6,763 nucleotides of DNA from Flavobacteriales bacterium (GTDB lineage Bacteria > Bacteroidota > Bacteroidia > UBA10329). Every line of letters begins with the position of its first letter. Within the stretch, counting starts at the first letter, position 1. A program made the translations under genes and the position numbers. Location of the stretch: positions 1 through 6,763 of the forward strand of contig DMRV01000353.1 of the NCBI GenBank assembly GCA_003456455.1, given 5' to 3'. Positions 1 through 6,154 of the stretch are shown in pieces. Under the pieces are notes generated by a model, which was not told the origin of the DNA, did not search any database, and saw only the letters and a list, made by a program, of their open reading frames with translations.

Positions 1-177
1 CGTAAGCCATTCCACACCAAAAGTAAAAGCTGCTTGATACACGAAATAGCTTGTTATTGGAACAAACAGAATTGGGACCGACAAGAAATGAATACGTGAA
101 AAGAAATCGAGAAACTTGTTCTCAAACATCTTAGGCGATTCATTCCGTGTAGTTACAAAAAGACGTTTTCCTGCCAT
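1..177 (-). CDS. N-terminal part of a probable fatty acid hydroxylase / sterol desaturase family membrane protein (runs off the left edge)
   Basis: An open frame of exactly 59 codons starts at ATG 177-175 and runs off the window without a stop. The visible protein begins MAGKRLFVTTRNESPKMFEN, a polar segment. A hydrophobic stretch follows, about residues 32-52 (FLSVPILFVPITSYFVYQAA), which reads as a first transmembrane helix. The polar N-terminus with an NES-x-x-MF pattern, followed by a Pro-containing helix, resembles from memory the start of Bacteroidota members of the fatty acid hydroxylase / sterol desaturase superfamily. These are di-iron membrane enzymes that hydroxylate or desaturate lipids. 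The His clusters that would prove this lie outside the window, so the family call is an inference from the N-terminus alone. A near-consensus promoter ends only 4 bases before the ATG (see 182-213), so either the message is almost leaderless or translation starts at Met17 (129-127). The gene appears to be transcribed separately from the upstream lipoprotein gene. Confidence 0.55.
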   Translation of the reverse strand, partial: MAGKRLFVTTRNESPKMFENKFLDFFSRIHFLSVPILFVPITSYFVYQAAFTFGVEWLT

Positions 178-181
178 ACCT

Positions 182-213
182 CAAAGGTAACCAGTAGTTC
201 GAGAGAACCCAAA
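182..213 (-). promoter_or_regulatory. Bacteroidota-type promoter of the partial membrane-protein gene
   Basis: Read on the minus strand, TTTG (213-210) is followed by 20 bases and then TACCTTTG (189-182). This fits the primary sigma consensus known for Bacteroidota (TTTG, about 19-20 bases, TAnnTTTG) with no mismatch in the defined positions. Transcription should begin a few bases past 182, which falls on or next to the ATG at 177. The upstream TTTG lies inside the U-tract of the preceding terminator. Confidence 0.7.
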
Positions 214-251
214 GAAAAAGCTCCTCTAATGTTAAGGTTAGAGGAGCTTTT
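211..251 (-). terminator. Intrinsic terminator of the collagen-like lipoprotein gene
   Basis: A perfect 14-bp inverted repeat (216-229 with 238-251; arm AAAAGCTCCTCTAA on the plus strand) encloses an 8-base loop (230-237). On the minus strand the stem runs straight into TTTTTCTTT (219-211), the U-tract of a rho-independent terminator. It lies 20 bases past the stop codon of the lipoprotein gene, which it must serve. It also insulates the membrane-protein gene beyond it, whose promoter overlaps the tail. Confidence 0.88.
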
Positions 252-271
252 CAACATATATATCGACAGTT

Positions 272-811
272 TTAGAACTGAAGGTTTAAATACTTTGGTT
301 CATTAACCGTAGGACGAATATTTGTTGTGGTTTTGGTCAATTCGATATGAATCTTGTTGTTGCCAACCATTTCTTCAATCACAATGGTTTCGCCAATTTC
401 TGCGGTTCGCTTGTAGTTTCCTCGCTCTTCATAAAAACCATCAGGATTACATATAAGCATCAAGTACGTATCCAACCCAGGTAGACCAATTTGTCCGTTA
501 GCACCGCCTGGCCCACCCGCGTTTCTAAAAATGCGGTAAGTACCGTACCAGTACTCATATGGATTAATGAAATACTCGAATTCATAAACTCCTGTGCTTG
601 TTGGGTAGAATGAACCAAGAACTGGGTTGTTTGGAATATTGTTGTTGTTGTCCCAGTAACTGTAAGGCATGGCATAATCATAATCAATACCGAAGAACGC
701 ATCGCCCGGGCGACCATCTGGTCCTTGAACAGGGTCTACAATGAATGTACAACTTGCTAATAACGTTGCGAATCCGACAGCTACACTTGCGATTTTGAAT
801 AAGCTTTTCAT
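272..811 (-). CDS. Lipoprotein with two short collagen-like Gly-X-Y tracts
   Basis: This 179-aa protein has a type II signal peptide: Lys2 and Lys6, a hydrophobic core, and lipobox Leu18-Ala19-Ser20-Cys21, so the mature protein should be lipid-anchored at Cys21. Just after the anchor is a collagen-like tract of three triplets (GPD GRP GDA, residues 30-38). A Tyr/Trp/Asn-rich segment follows (about 42-95, including a run of four Asn at 55-58), then a second tract of five in-register triplets (GPG GAN GQI GLP GLD, residues 100-114). The C-terminal part (about 115-179) looks beta-rich and ends in Phe. Collagen-like tracts next to the lipidated Cys are common in Bacteroidota lipoproteins of unknown function; no enzymatic motif is visible. 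The start at 811 is fixed by the signal peptide, and no clear Shine-Dalgarno precedes it. A strong terminator follows the stop. A motif 95 bases upstream is shared with the TPR gene. The function is unknown. Confidence 0.85.
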   Translation of the reverse strand: MKSLFKIASVAVGFATLLASCTFIVDPVQGPDGRPGDAFFGIDYDYAMPYSYWDNNNNIPNNPVLGSFYPTSTGVYEFEYFINPYEYWYGTYRIFRNAGGPGGANGQIGLPGLDTYLMLICNPDGFYEERGNYKRTAEIGETIVIEEMVGNNKIHIELTKTTTNIRPTVNEPKYLNLQF

Positions 812-906
812 GACGTTGGTGTTTTGGTGTGGTTACCCTAAACCAAACGGTGTGCCATTTTTCAAATAGAGCATTAGTTAAATAGGAAATGCAGGTATTA
901 GAAACA

Positions 907-926
907 GTGTCTAATTCCCTAATCAA
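907..926 (-). promoter_or_regulatory. Candidate regulatory motif upstream of the lipoprotein gene (copy 1 of 2)
   Basis: Read on the minus strand this is TTGATTA-GGGA-ATTAGACAC. It matches copy 2 (2897-2916) at 16 of 20 positions, with all differences confined to the 4-base spacer. It lies 95 bases before the lipoprotein start and downstream of the TPR gene stop. It could be a transcription factor site or part of a promoter; the sequence alone does not decide. A weak -7-like element, TCTATTTG (870-863), lies between it and the start codon, without a good upstream TTTG partner. Confidence 0.35.
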
Positions 927-949
927 CTAAACTCTAACTATCTATTTTG

Positions 950-2863
950 CTACTCGCAGTATCGCTTAATGATATTGTAAGAATCGGTAAGCCCAAGCTC
1001 TCCAGCAAGACTTAAATCTTCGCAGCCTTTAGAAATCTTCCCGAGTAGAATGCGAATAAGCCCACGGTTATAGTTCGCTTCTATAAAATTGCCATTTGCA
1101 GATGCAGCCAAACCAAATTCGGTTTCCGCTTCTTCATACCGTTCTGCGCTTACCAGTACATGTGCCAAATTGAAATGCGCAAAACTCATTTCCTTGTCTA
1201 ATTCAATCACTTTTCGGTAGTTCATTTCAGCACGCGTCAAAAGTGATTCCATTCGCGATTGATAGGCTGAGTCCACGACATTTAACGAACCAGTCAGCAC
1301 TTCAAATTTATCTTGATGATATTCTACTTCTGCCTGCGCCAAGGCTGCTCTTGCAAAATAGCAGCCGGCTTGTTTATCATCTGAACTAAGGCAGATATTG
1401 AGTTTCGCCTGTGCAGATTCGTAATCATCATCAATCGCATACAGCGAAGCAAGGCGGATTAGCCGGGAAGGCTCAGTAGTTGGGTGTTGCAATAGCGTTC
1501 TTAGCAACTCATCTGCAGTTTTATTCCGTTCCTCCTTTTCGGTAATAAATGCGATAACGCCCATATTGTAAAACGGCTTGTTAAATCCGTCATAAACCGA
1601 AATATTCCTATCCGTTTCTGGGAAAGCCGAAATACGATAAAACGGCAACAAGCGCACGTCAACTTTCTGGTGTTGAATCTTGCCAATTTCCTGCTGAACA
1701 GGTTCAAATTCTCCTTTGAGTTCCGTTAGTTTCAGAAGTCTAATGTTCTGCTCAAACTTTACATCCTCGTCAGACATGGAAAGCATTTGTTTAATTCCAT
1801 TCAGTTCTATCATAGCGGCTTCATAAGCCCGCTGGTCTTTAAGAAAACCGTACACCTTGGCCCTATTTTCATGTGCTTCAATAAACTCTGGAAAGAGTTC
1901 TATTGCCTTATTGTAATCATCTAAAGCAGCACCATAGTCTTTCTTGTTATACAGCATGTTTGCCCGATTGTAGAACCCTAGAATATTGTTTGGGTTGAGT
2001 TTAACCACTCGGTTATAATCAAGCAGGGCTTCTGAAGTCTTGTTCATTTCGGTTAGAATCATTGCGCGATTAAACAACACAATGGCATTGTCAGGAAACA
2101 CATTCAATACGTCATTCAAATCTTTAAGCGCTTCCTTTTGTTTTCCCATTTCTGAATAAGCTGCTGCGCGATGAAAAATGGGTAGTTTATTCTCAGCATC
2201 TAACTCCATTGCTTTTTCAAAATCAGCAATTGCATCTTCATATCTTTCTAATCTTGACAGAGCGATTCCGCGATGAAGCACGGGTCGCATTGAAGTTGAA
2301 TCTAGCTTCATGGCGCGTTCAAAATCTTCAATAGCCACATTGTACATTTCTAAGCCGGATTTGGCTTCACCCCTTATCAAATACGTGTGGGACGTTTCTT
2401 TTTTAAGGCTAATAACCTTGTTGCAATCAGAAATTACATCCACGTACCTGTCTAACTGAAGACTTGCCAACGAACGATTAGAATATGTTCGCCAATCATC
2501 ATCATTGAGTTTGATAGCCTGATTAAAATCTGCAAACGCAGCTTTGTAATTAAGTTGCTGACTTCGGCAAACTCCACGATAAAGAAATGCCTCGTGGTTT
2601 TTCGGGTTCAGTTCTAAGGCTTTCCCAAAATCCTTTTCGGCTCCAATAAAGTCTTCTAGTTCGTACTTAGAAATTCCGCGTAGAAAAAAAGCCTCGGAGT
2701 TAAACTTGTTTTGCTGAATAGAACGATTTAGCAATTCGATTGCCGAGGCGTAGCGCCCTTTACTAATCTCGTATCGGCCTTGACTTGTAAAGTTTCCGCG
2801 CGGTTGAGCATGAGCGAAAATTACCGCAAACATCAATACTAAAACGGCTATCCATTTCCCCAT
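950..2863 (-). CDS. Secreted tetratricopeptide-repeat (TPR) protein
   Basis: The 637-aa product begins with a signal peptide (Lys3, hydrophobic core, likely cleavage after Ala19 in AHA-Q), so it should be periplasmic or outer-membrane associated. About ten tandem 34-residue TPR units follow: unit 1 near 25-57, then units starting at about 58, 92, 126, 160, 194, 228, 262, 296 and a degenerate one at 330. Most show the typical pattern, such as NRA or HRG early and a D-x-x-K-A-x-x-L/I-x-P/D ending. A non-TPR linker covers roughly 364-440. A second, less regular set runs from about 440 to the end, with clear units near 560-595 and 596-629. The C-terminus has GCEDLSLAGELG and ends YCE, with Cys614 and Cys636; such a Cys-bounded capping helix is a frequent ending of Bacteroidota TPR proteins. 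TPR solenoids bind other proteins; the partner is not evident here. The start is set by the signal peptide. No terminator is seen before the downstream lipoprotein gene 138 bases away, so some read-through is possible. Confidence 0.9.
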   Translation of the reverse strand: MGKWIAVLVLMFAVIFAHAQPRGNFTSQGRYEISKGRYASAIELLNRSIQQNKFNSEAFFLRGISKYELEDFIGAEKDFGKALELNPKNHEAFLYRGVCRSQQLNYKAAFADFNQAIKLNDDDWRTYSNRSLASLQLDRYVDVISDCNKVISLKKETSHTYLIRGEAKSGLEMYNVAIEDFERAMKLDSTSMRPVLHRGIALSRLERYEDAIADFEKAMELDAENKLPIFHRAAAYSEMGKQKEALKDLNDVLNVFPDNAIVLFNRAMILTEMNKTSEALLDYNRVVKLNPNNILGFYNRANMLYNKKDYGAALDDYNKAIELFPEFIEAHENRAKVYGFLKDQRAYEAAMIELNGIKQMLSMSDEDVKFEQNIRLLKLTELKGEFEPVQQEIGKIQHQKVDVRLLPFYRISAFPETDRNISVYDGFNKPFYNMGVIAFITEKEERNKTADELLRTLLQHPTTEPSRLIRLASLYAIDDDYESAQAKLNICLSSDDKQAGCYFARAALAQAEVEYHQDKFEVLTGSLNVVDSAYQSRMESLLTRAEMNYRKVIELDKEMSFAHFNLAHVLVSAERYEEAETEFGLAASANGNFIEANYNRGLIRILLGKISKGCEDLSLAGELGLTDSYNIIKRYCE

Positions 2864-2896
2864 AAACGCAATGCTAACAACAATAGAACCGCGAAA

Positions 2897-2916
2897 GTGT
2901 CTAATCGTTTAATCAA
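2897..2916 (-). promoter_or_regulatory. Candidate regulatory motif upstream of the TPR gene (copy 2 of 2)
   Basis: Read on the minus strand this is TTGATTA-AACG-ATTAGACAC, identical to copy 1 (907-926) outside the 4-base spacer. It ends 33 bases before the TPR start codon, a position suited to a promoter element or an operator. I found no good TAnnTTTG box nearby, so an atypical promoter is one possible reading. Confidence 0.35.
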
Positions 2917-2950
2917 TCGGAAACTTCTAGAACAAATTGTGGCTGACAAC

Positions 2951-2985
2951 AAAAAAGCCGTCATGCTTCACGCATGACGGCTTTT
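2951..2985 (-). terminator. Intrinsic terminator of the M36-type metalloprotease gene
   Basis: A perfect 14-bp stem (2953-2966 with 2972-2985; plus-strand arm AAAAGCCGTCATGC) encloses a 5-base loop (TTCAC, 2967-2971). On the minus strand the stem ends in a run of six T (2956-2951), forming a classic rho-independent terminator. It begins 19 bases after the protease stop codon. It should isolate the downstream TPR gene, which then needs its own promoter between about 2950 and 2864. Confidence 0.9.
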
Positions 2986-3004
2986 CAATTTTGAAAACTA
3001 TGTT

Positions 3005-5962
3005 CTATCTAATAACCTCCAACTTTCTAGTTACCTGACCTTGATCTGTAAGCAATCGCATTTGGTAAATACCATCTGCAACTGTGCCAAGGTCAAAATC
3101 GAAACTTTGCTTCCCAATCGGAAGGTTTCCGTAGTTCTCAGTAAAGACAACAGCTCCAAGCAAATTCAGCACTTCCATTTGCAGCGTTGTACCTGCTTCC
3201 AAATTCATGTTTACGCGGACGTTTCCTGTTGTTGGATTTGGAAAAATGCTTAACTCAGCAATCTCCGTGTCTTCAATTCCACTTTGTGCACCACCCGCAA
3301 TTTCCCAAACCTGAAGATCATCCATTGCTCCCTCAACTAAACTACCGCCATCCAAGTTTTGTCCAGGACGTAGGCTATCAGATGCAATGAATTTGATGCG
3401 AACATTATCAGTCAAATCAACATAATCCTGAACACGGAATACGACTCGTCTGAAGCTTGGGTCAGAAACCTTTGTGTTCTCTACAAATACCCAATCAATC
3501 TCATCATCCGTTACTAGAACTTGCCACCAATCTGCGCCTGGGTTCGCGCCACTCGGAGGGCTGTTTGTGTAATACCTCCAGTACGAAATAGCGGGATTAT
3601 CAAACTCAGAAAGATCAAATACAGGTGTTACCAATGTGGTATGGCCATCATCCACATCGCTATCGCCCAAAGCCGCGGTACTGCTGTTAGCATTTTCCGT
3701 TATCGCGCAAGCAATGTTACCTGAGCCCGCAGTGTAATCAGCATCGGTCTGAACCATTACGCCATCATCAGAAAACGAACCAACTGGAGCGTCAATCGTC
3801 CACGTTCCAGTTGAATTGTTGTCAGAAGGAAGACCTTCAATCCAACCGTTATCTTGGAAATTATCGAAATCTTCGATTCTATTCTGATCAAAGCCAACAA
3901 GAATATAGTTTGGAACATTTGGCGCTGGAAGATGAGCGGCTACCGGCTGAACATTTGCCAGCGTACCATTCAAGTTCTCCAATGCCACGTAATACGCAAT
4001 AATGTTTCCGTCTGCTTGCGCTGGAATAAATCCGGAATAAACATTTCCACCAATGTTTGGCAAGCTCACGTTTGTCCAAATGGAGCTGTTATTAATTCTG
4101 TACGAGATTCGTGCATCATTCAGCGCCCATGGAAAATCGTTTAAAACAGTTAAGTCAATCTCAATATCCTGATTATCGTGAGCCTCAATTGGTGTGTGAT
4201 CTAGATCTGCATTTGAAAGCAAGGTAATTCCATGCTTATCGAAAGCATCAATAATATCAAGATCATTTGGCGTTCCGTTGGTGATATCTCCATCACCTCC
4301 ATTTGCTGGCGAATCATCTACCATCAATGCTTCTACCAAAATATCAACATAAACCTCTCCTTCATTTCCATTTGCACCAGTAATTGTGGCATCAAAAGTG
4401 GCAGAAAACAAATCCATCATTTGCTGCAGGTCTCCAAAGTTTTGTCCAAGCTCCCACCATGCTCCTGCAATGATTTCACCATCTGAATGCACTTCACCAA
4501 TTACATCCTGCGGATAAATCTTTGGATCTATATCATATCGTCTGATAAAATCTGTAGGGATACTTTGGCTGTTTCCTTCGCCAAGAACTGGATTGTTAGT
4601 AATACCCATTGCCCATATATCAGCATACCCCTCACCCATTGCTCCATTCTGAAAAAAACCGCCCTGAGACTGGTAGTACTTGTCATTTATTCCATGACCA
4701 TATTCGTGATAAACGACATCAGCTACCAGAGCATAAGAAGTACAACCTGAACCAGCTAGATAGAAGTTAATGGAAGTTCCATTGTAAAACGCGTTACAGC
4801 TTCCACTTACATCAACATTAGTGGTAAGCGCGTTATCCATGTTCGTGAAACTTGGGAATTTCGTTTTCATGTAATCGTGAACAACATTCACGTGATAGAA
4901 TGCGGATGATTCTCTTGAGTTCGCATTGGTTCCCCAATCGATAGCATTAACTCCGTTTGTTAGCGTTGTAGTGAAGGATGGTGTGACTCCGTTACTCACA
5001 ACTCTTGCCCACAAACCTTCCATCGAAAAAGTAGTACTTACTTCATCCAGACCGGTTAAGCTTCCGTTAACATCTGTGTAAAACGTATTACCACCTTGAG
5101 TTACTTCTAAGTGCGGAAGAATGGTATTAGTTTCTGGGTCATAAGGCTGCGTTAAGCTTAAATCATCCGTTACCGTAATATCCGATACAGGTGGTTGGTT
5201 TTCTGAGTGACAAACTAAGTTTGTTCGTTCTAAAATTGTTCCATCAGCCGCATCAACGTAAGTGAGGTAGTTAGCTGGAATATTATCCTCATCCATCGTG
5301 TAAACAGTGATTTCGTAAACCGATTTAAACACGGTTCTTTTACGCACATATTCCGGAATAGGAAGAATCATCAATTCAGAATTTGCTTCTACATTAACAA
5401 CCGTTTCGGTAATGCCAGCCATTGCAGCGGAAGCAGCCTCAGAAGCATTCAAAATTGCATCATCAAAAGAAATGCTCTTAAACACATCAGTAGAGAATGA
5501 AACTACCTTCCCTTCTGTATTAAATCGAACTGATAATTTAGCATTCAACACCTTTTTTCCTTCGTGTGTTTGACCGAAAAATACGTGCTCAGCATGTTTG
5601 TTCTTAGTCACACTAACCAATTCCAATTGATCTATTGGAATACCAAAGCCTTGAAGATGATGCTCTGCAAAGTATTCAGCACGCTCAACAGCGTTTGAAC
5701 CGGGAACAGTTATTGGGCTACCGAACGCTTTATGCGGTTTTCCATTCGCTTCATTAAAATGCACGTACCATGTTCCATTATCCACAAGGAAATTTTGCCA
5801 GTTTGGTTGATTTCGCAATTGGTATTGATATTCGACATTGAGCGTTCGTTTGTTATCCTTTATCAGGCGTATTTCATTTTGGTCTTTATGACCATGGACA
5901 TCATTGGATGCCCAAACGTCAAACGCAAAAAGCGTCAAAGCAATTACTAGTATAGATTTCAT
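3005..5962 (-). CDS. Secreted thermolysin-like zinc metalloprotease (M36 / fungalysin type) with T9SS sorting domain
   Basis: The 985-aa preproenzyme starts with a signal peptide (hydrophobic core 4-17, likely cleavage after Ala18). Residues about 20-250 resemble the FTP/PepSY-type propeptide that inhibits and helps fold thermolysin-like proteases. The catalytic domain (about 270-585) has HEYGH at 419-423 (zinc ligands His419 and His423, catalytic Glu420), GEGYAD at 443-448 (third ligand Glu444, supporting Asp448) and HSDG at 492-495, where His492 fits the transition-state His. A GDGDITNGTPN segment (556-566) ends the domain. The MGEGxxD signature favours M36 over M4. Then come a putative Ig/Fn3-like domain (about 590-690), a larger beta-sandwich of MAM or carbohydrate-binding type (about 697-888, inferred), and a C-terminal T9SS type A domain (about 902-985) with FPNPTTG and a GIYQMRLLTDQGQ-like ending. 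It should cross the outer membrane by T9SS and be released or anchored at the surface, degrading proteins. No frame damage was seen. The gene is flanked by a strong terminator and a divergent J-domain gene. Confidence 0.93.
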   Translation of the reverse strand: MKSILVIALTLFAFDVWASNDVHGHKDQNEIRLIKDNKRTLNVEYQYQLRNQPNWQNFLVDNGTWYVHFNEANGKPHKAFGSPITVPGSNAVERAEYFAEHHLQGFGIPIDQLELVSVTKNKHAEHVFFGQTHEGKKVLNAKLSVRFNTEGKVVSFSTDVFKSISFDDAILNASEAASAAMAGITETVVNVEANSELMILPIPEYVRKRTVFKSVYEITVYTMDEDNIPANYLTYVDAADGTILERTNLVCHSENQPPVSDITVTDDLSLTQPYDPETNTILPHLEVTQGGNTFYTDVNGSLTGLDEVSTTFSMEGLWARVVSNGVTPSFTTTLTNGVNAIDWGTNANSRESSAFYHVNVVHDYMKTKFPSFTNMDNALTTNVDVSGSCNAFYNGTSINFYLAGSGCTSYALVADVVYHEYGHGINDKYYQSQGGFFQNGAMGEGYADIWAMGITNNPVLGEGNSQSIPTDFIRRYDIDPKIYPQDVIGEVHSDGEIIAGAWWELGQNFGDLQQMMDLFSATFDATITGANGNEGEVYVDILVEALMVDDSPANGGDGDITNGTPNDLDIIDAFDKHGITLLSNADLDHTPIEAHDNQDIEIDLTVLNDFPWALNDARISYRINNSSIWTNVSLPNIGGNVYSGFIPAQADGNIIAYYVALENLNGTLANVQPVAAHLPAPNVPNYILVGFDQNRIEDFDNFQDNGWIEGLPSDNNSTGTWTIDAPVGSFSDDGVMVQTDADYTAGSGNIACAITENANSSTAALGDSDVDDGHTTLVTPVFDLSEFDNPAISYWRYYTNSPPSGANPGADWWQVLVTDDEIDWVFVENTKVSDPSFRRVVFRVQDYVDLTDNVRIKFIASDSLRPGQNLDGGSLVEGAMDDLQVWEIAGGAQSGIEDTEIAELSIFPNPTTGNVRVNMNLEAGTTLQMEVLNLLGAVVFTENYGNLPIGKQSFDFDLGTVADGIYQMRLLTDQGQVTRKLEVIR

Positions 5963-5986
5963 AGGTTTGATTTAATGCAATACAAT

Positions 5987-5998
5987 AATATGCATATT
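5987..5998. promoter_or_regulatory. 12-bp perfect palindrome upstream of the protease gene
   Basis: AATATGCATATT is its own reverse complement and lies 24 bases before the protease start codon, in the 192-bp divergent spacer shared with the J-domain gene. It could be an operator. The sequence is AT-rich and short, so chance is a fair alternative. A loose -7-like TATTATTG overlaps it on the minus strand, without a matching upstream TTTG. Confidence 0.2.
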
Positions 5999-6124
5999 CC
6001 GAATCGGTTTATGTCGTAAAAGATGCATTCGAATGACGCAGAAACCAACTCGAGACTATTTGATTGAGAGTAATTAGAAACTTGAACAGCATTTCTCCTA
6101 ACTGAAACACTAATAATCAATAGG

Positions 6125-6132
6125 TACTTTCG
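6125..6132 (+). promoter_or_regulatory. Candidate -7 promoter element of the J-domain/KTSC gene
   Basis: TACTTTCG fits the Bacteroidota -7 consensus TAnnTTTG with one mismatch, and the following GCGCGCC is compatible with a start region. Transcription would begin near 6138-6142, giving a leader of about 15 bases containing AAAAAAACGGAGAA just before the ATG. The -33 element is poor: only ACTG or CTGA stands at the expected distance. The call rests mainly on the -7 match and its position. Confidence 0.4.
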
Positions 6133-6154
6133 CGCGCCCTAAAAAAACGGAGAA

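Noticed and set aside
863..870. TCTATTTG on the minus strand as the lipoprotein promoter
   Set aside because: It deviates from TAnnTTTG at the second base and has no TTTG at the right distance upstream; noted only as a weak possibility.
460..926. Two minus-strand frames (460-717 and 684-926) overlapping the lipoprotein gene
   Set aside because: They are out of frame with the lipoprotein gene, whose signal peptide, lipobox and Gly-X-Y tracts are convincing. Their translations look random, with no recognisable domain.
3041..5950. Several plus-strand open frames of 60-100 codons antisense to the protease gene
   Set aside because: They lie wholly inside a well-supported 985-codon gene, have Cys/Ile-rich or otherwise unnatural composition, and show no motifs or start signals.
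950..5962. Lipoprotein, TPR and protease genes as one operon or a dedicated surface system
   Set aside because: A strong terminator lies between protease and TPR gene, spacers exceed 130 bases, and no functional link is visible beyond export and the shared upstream motif of two of them.
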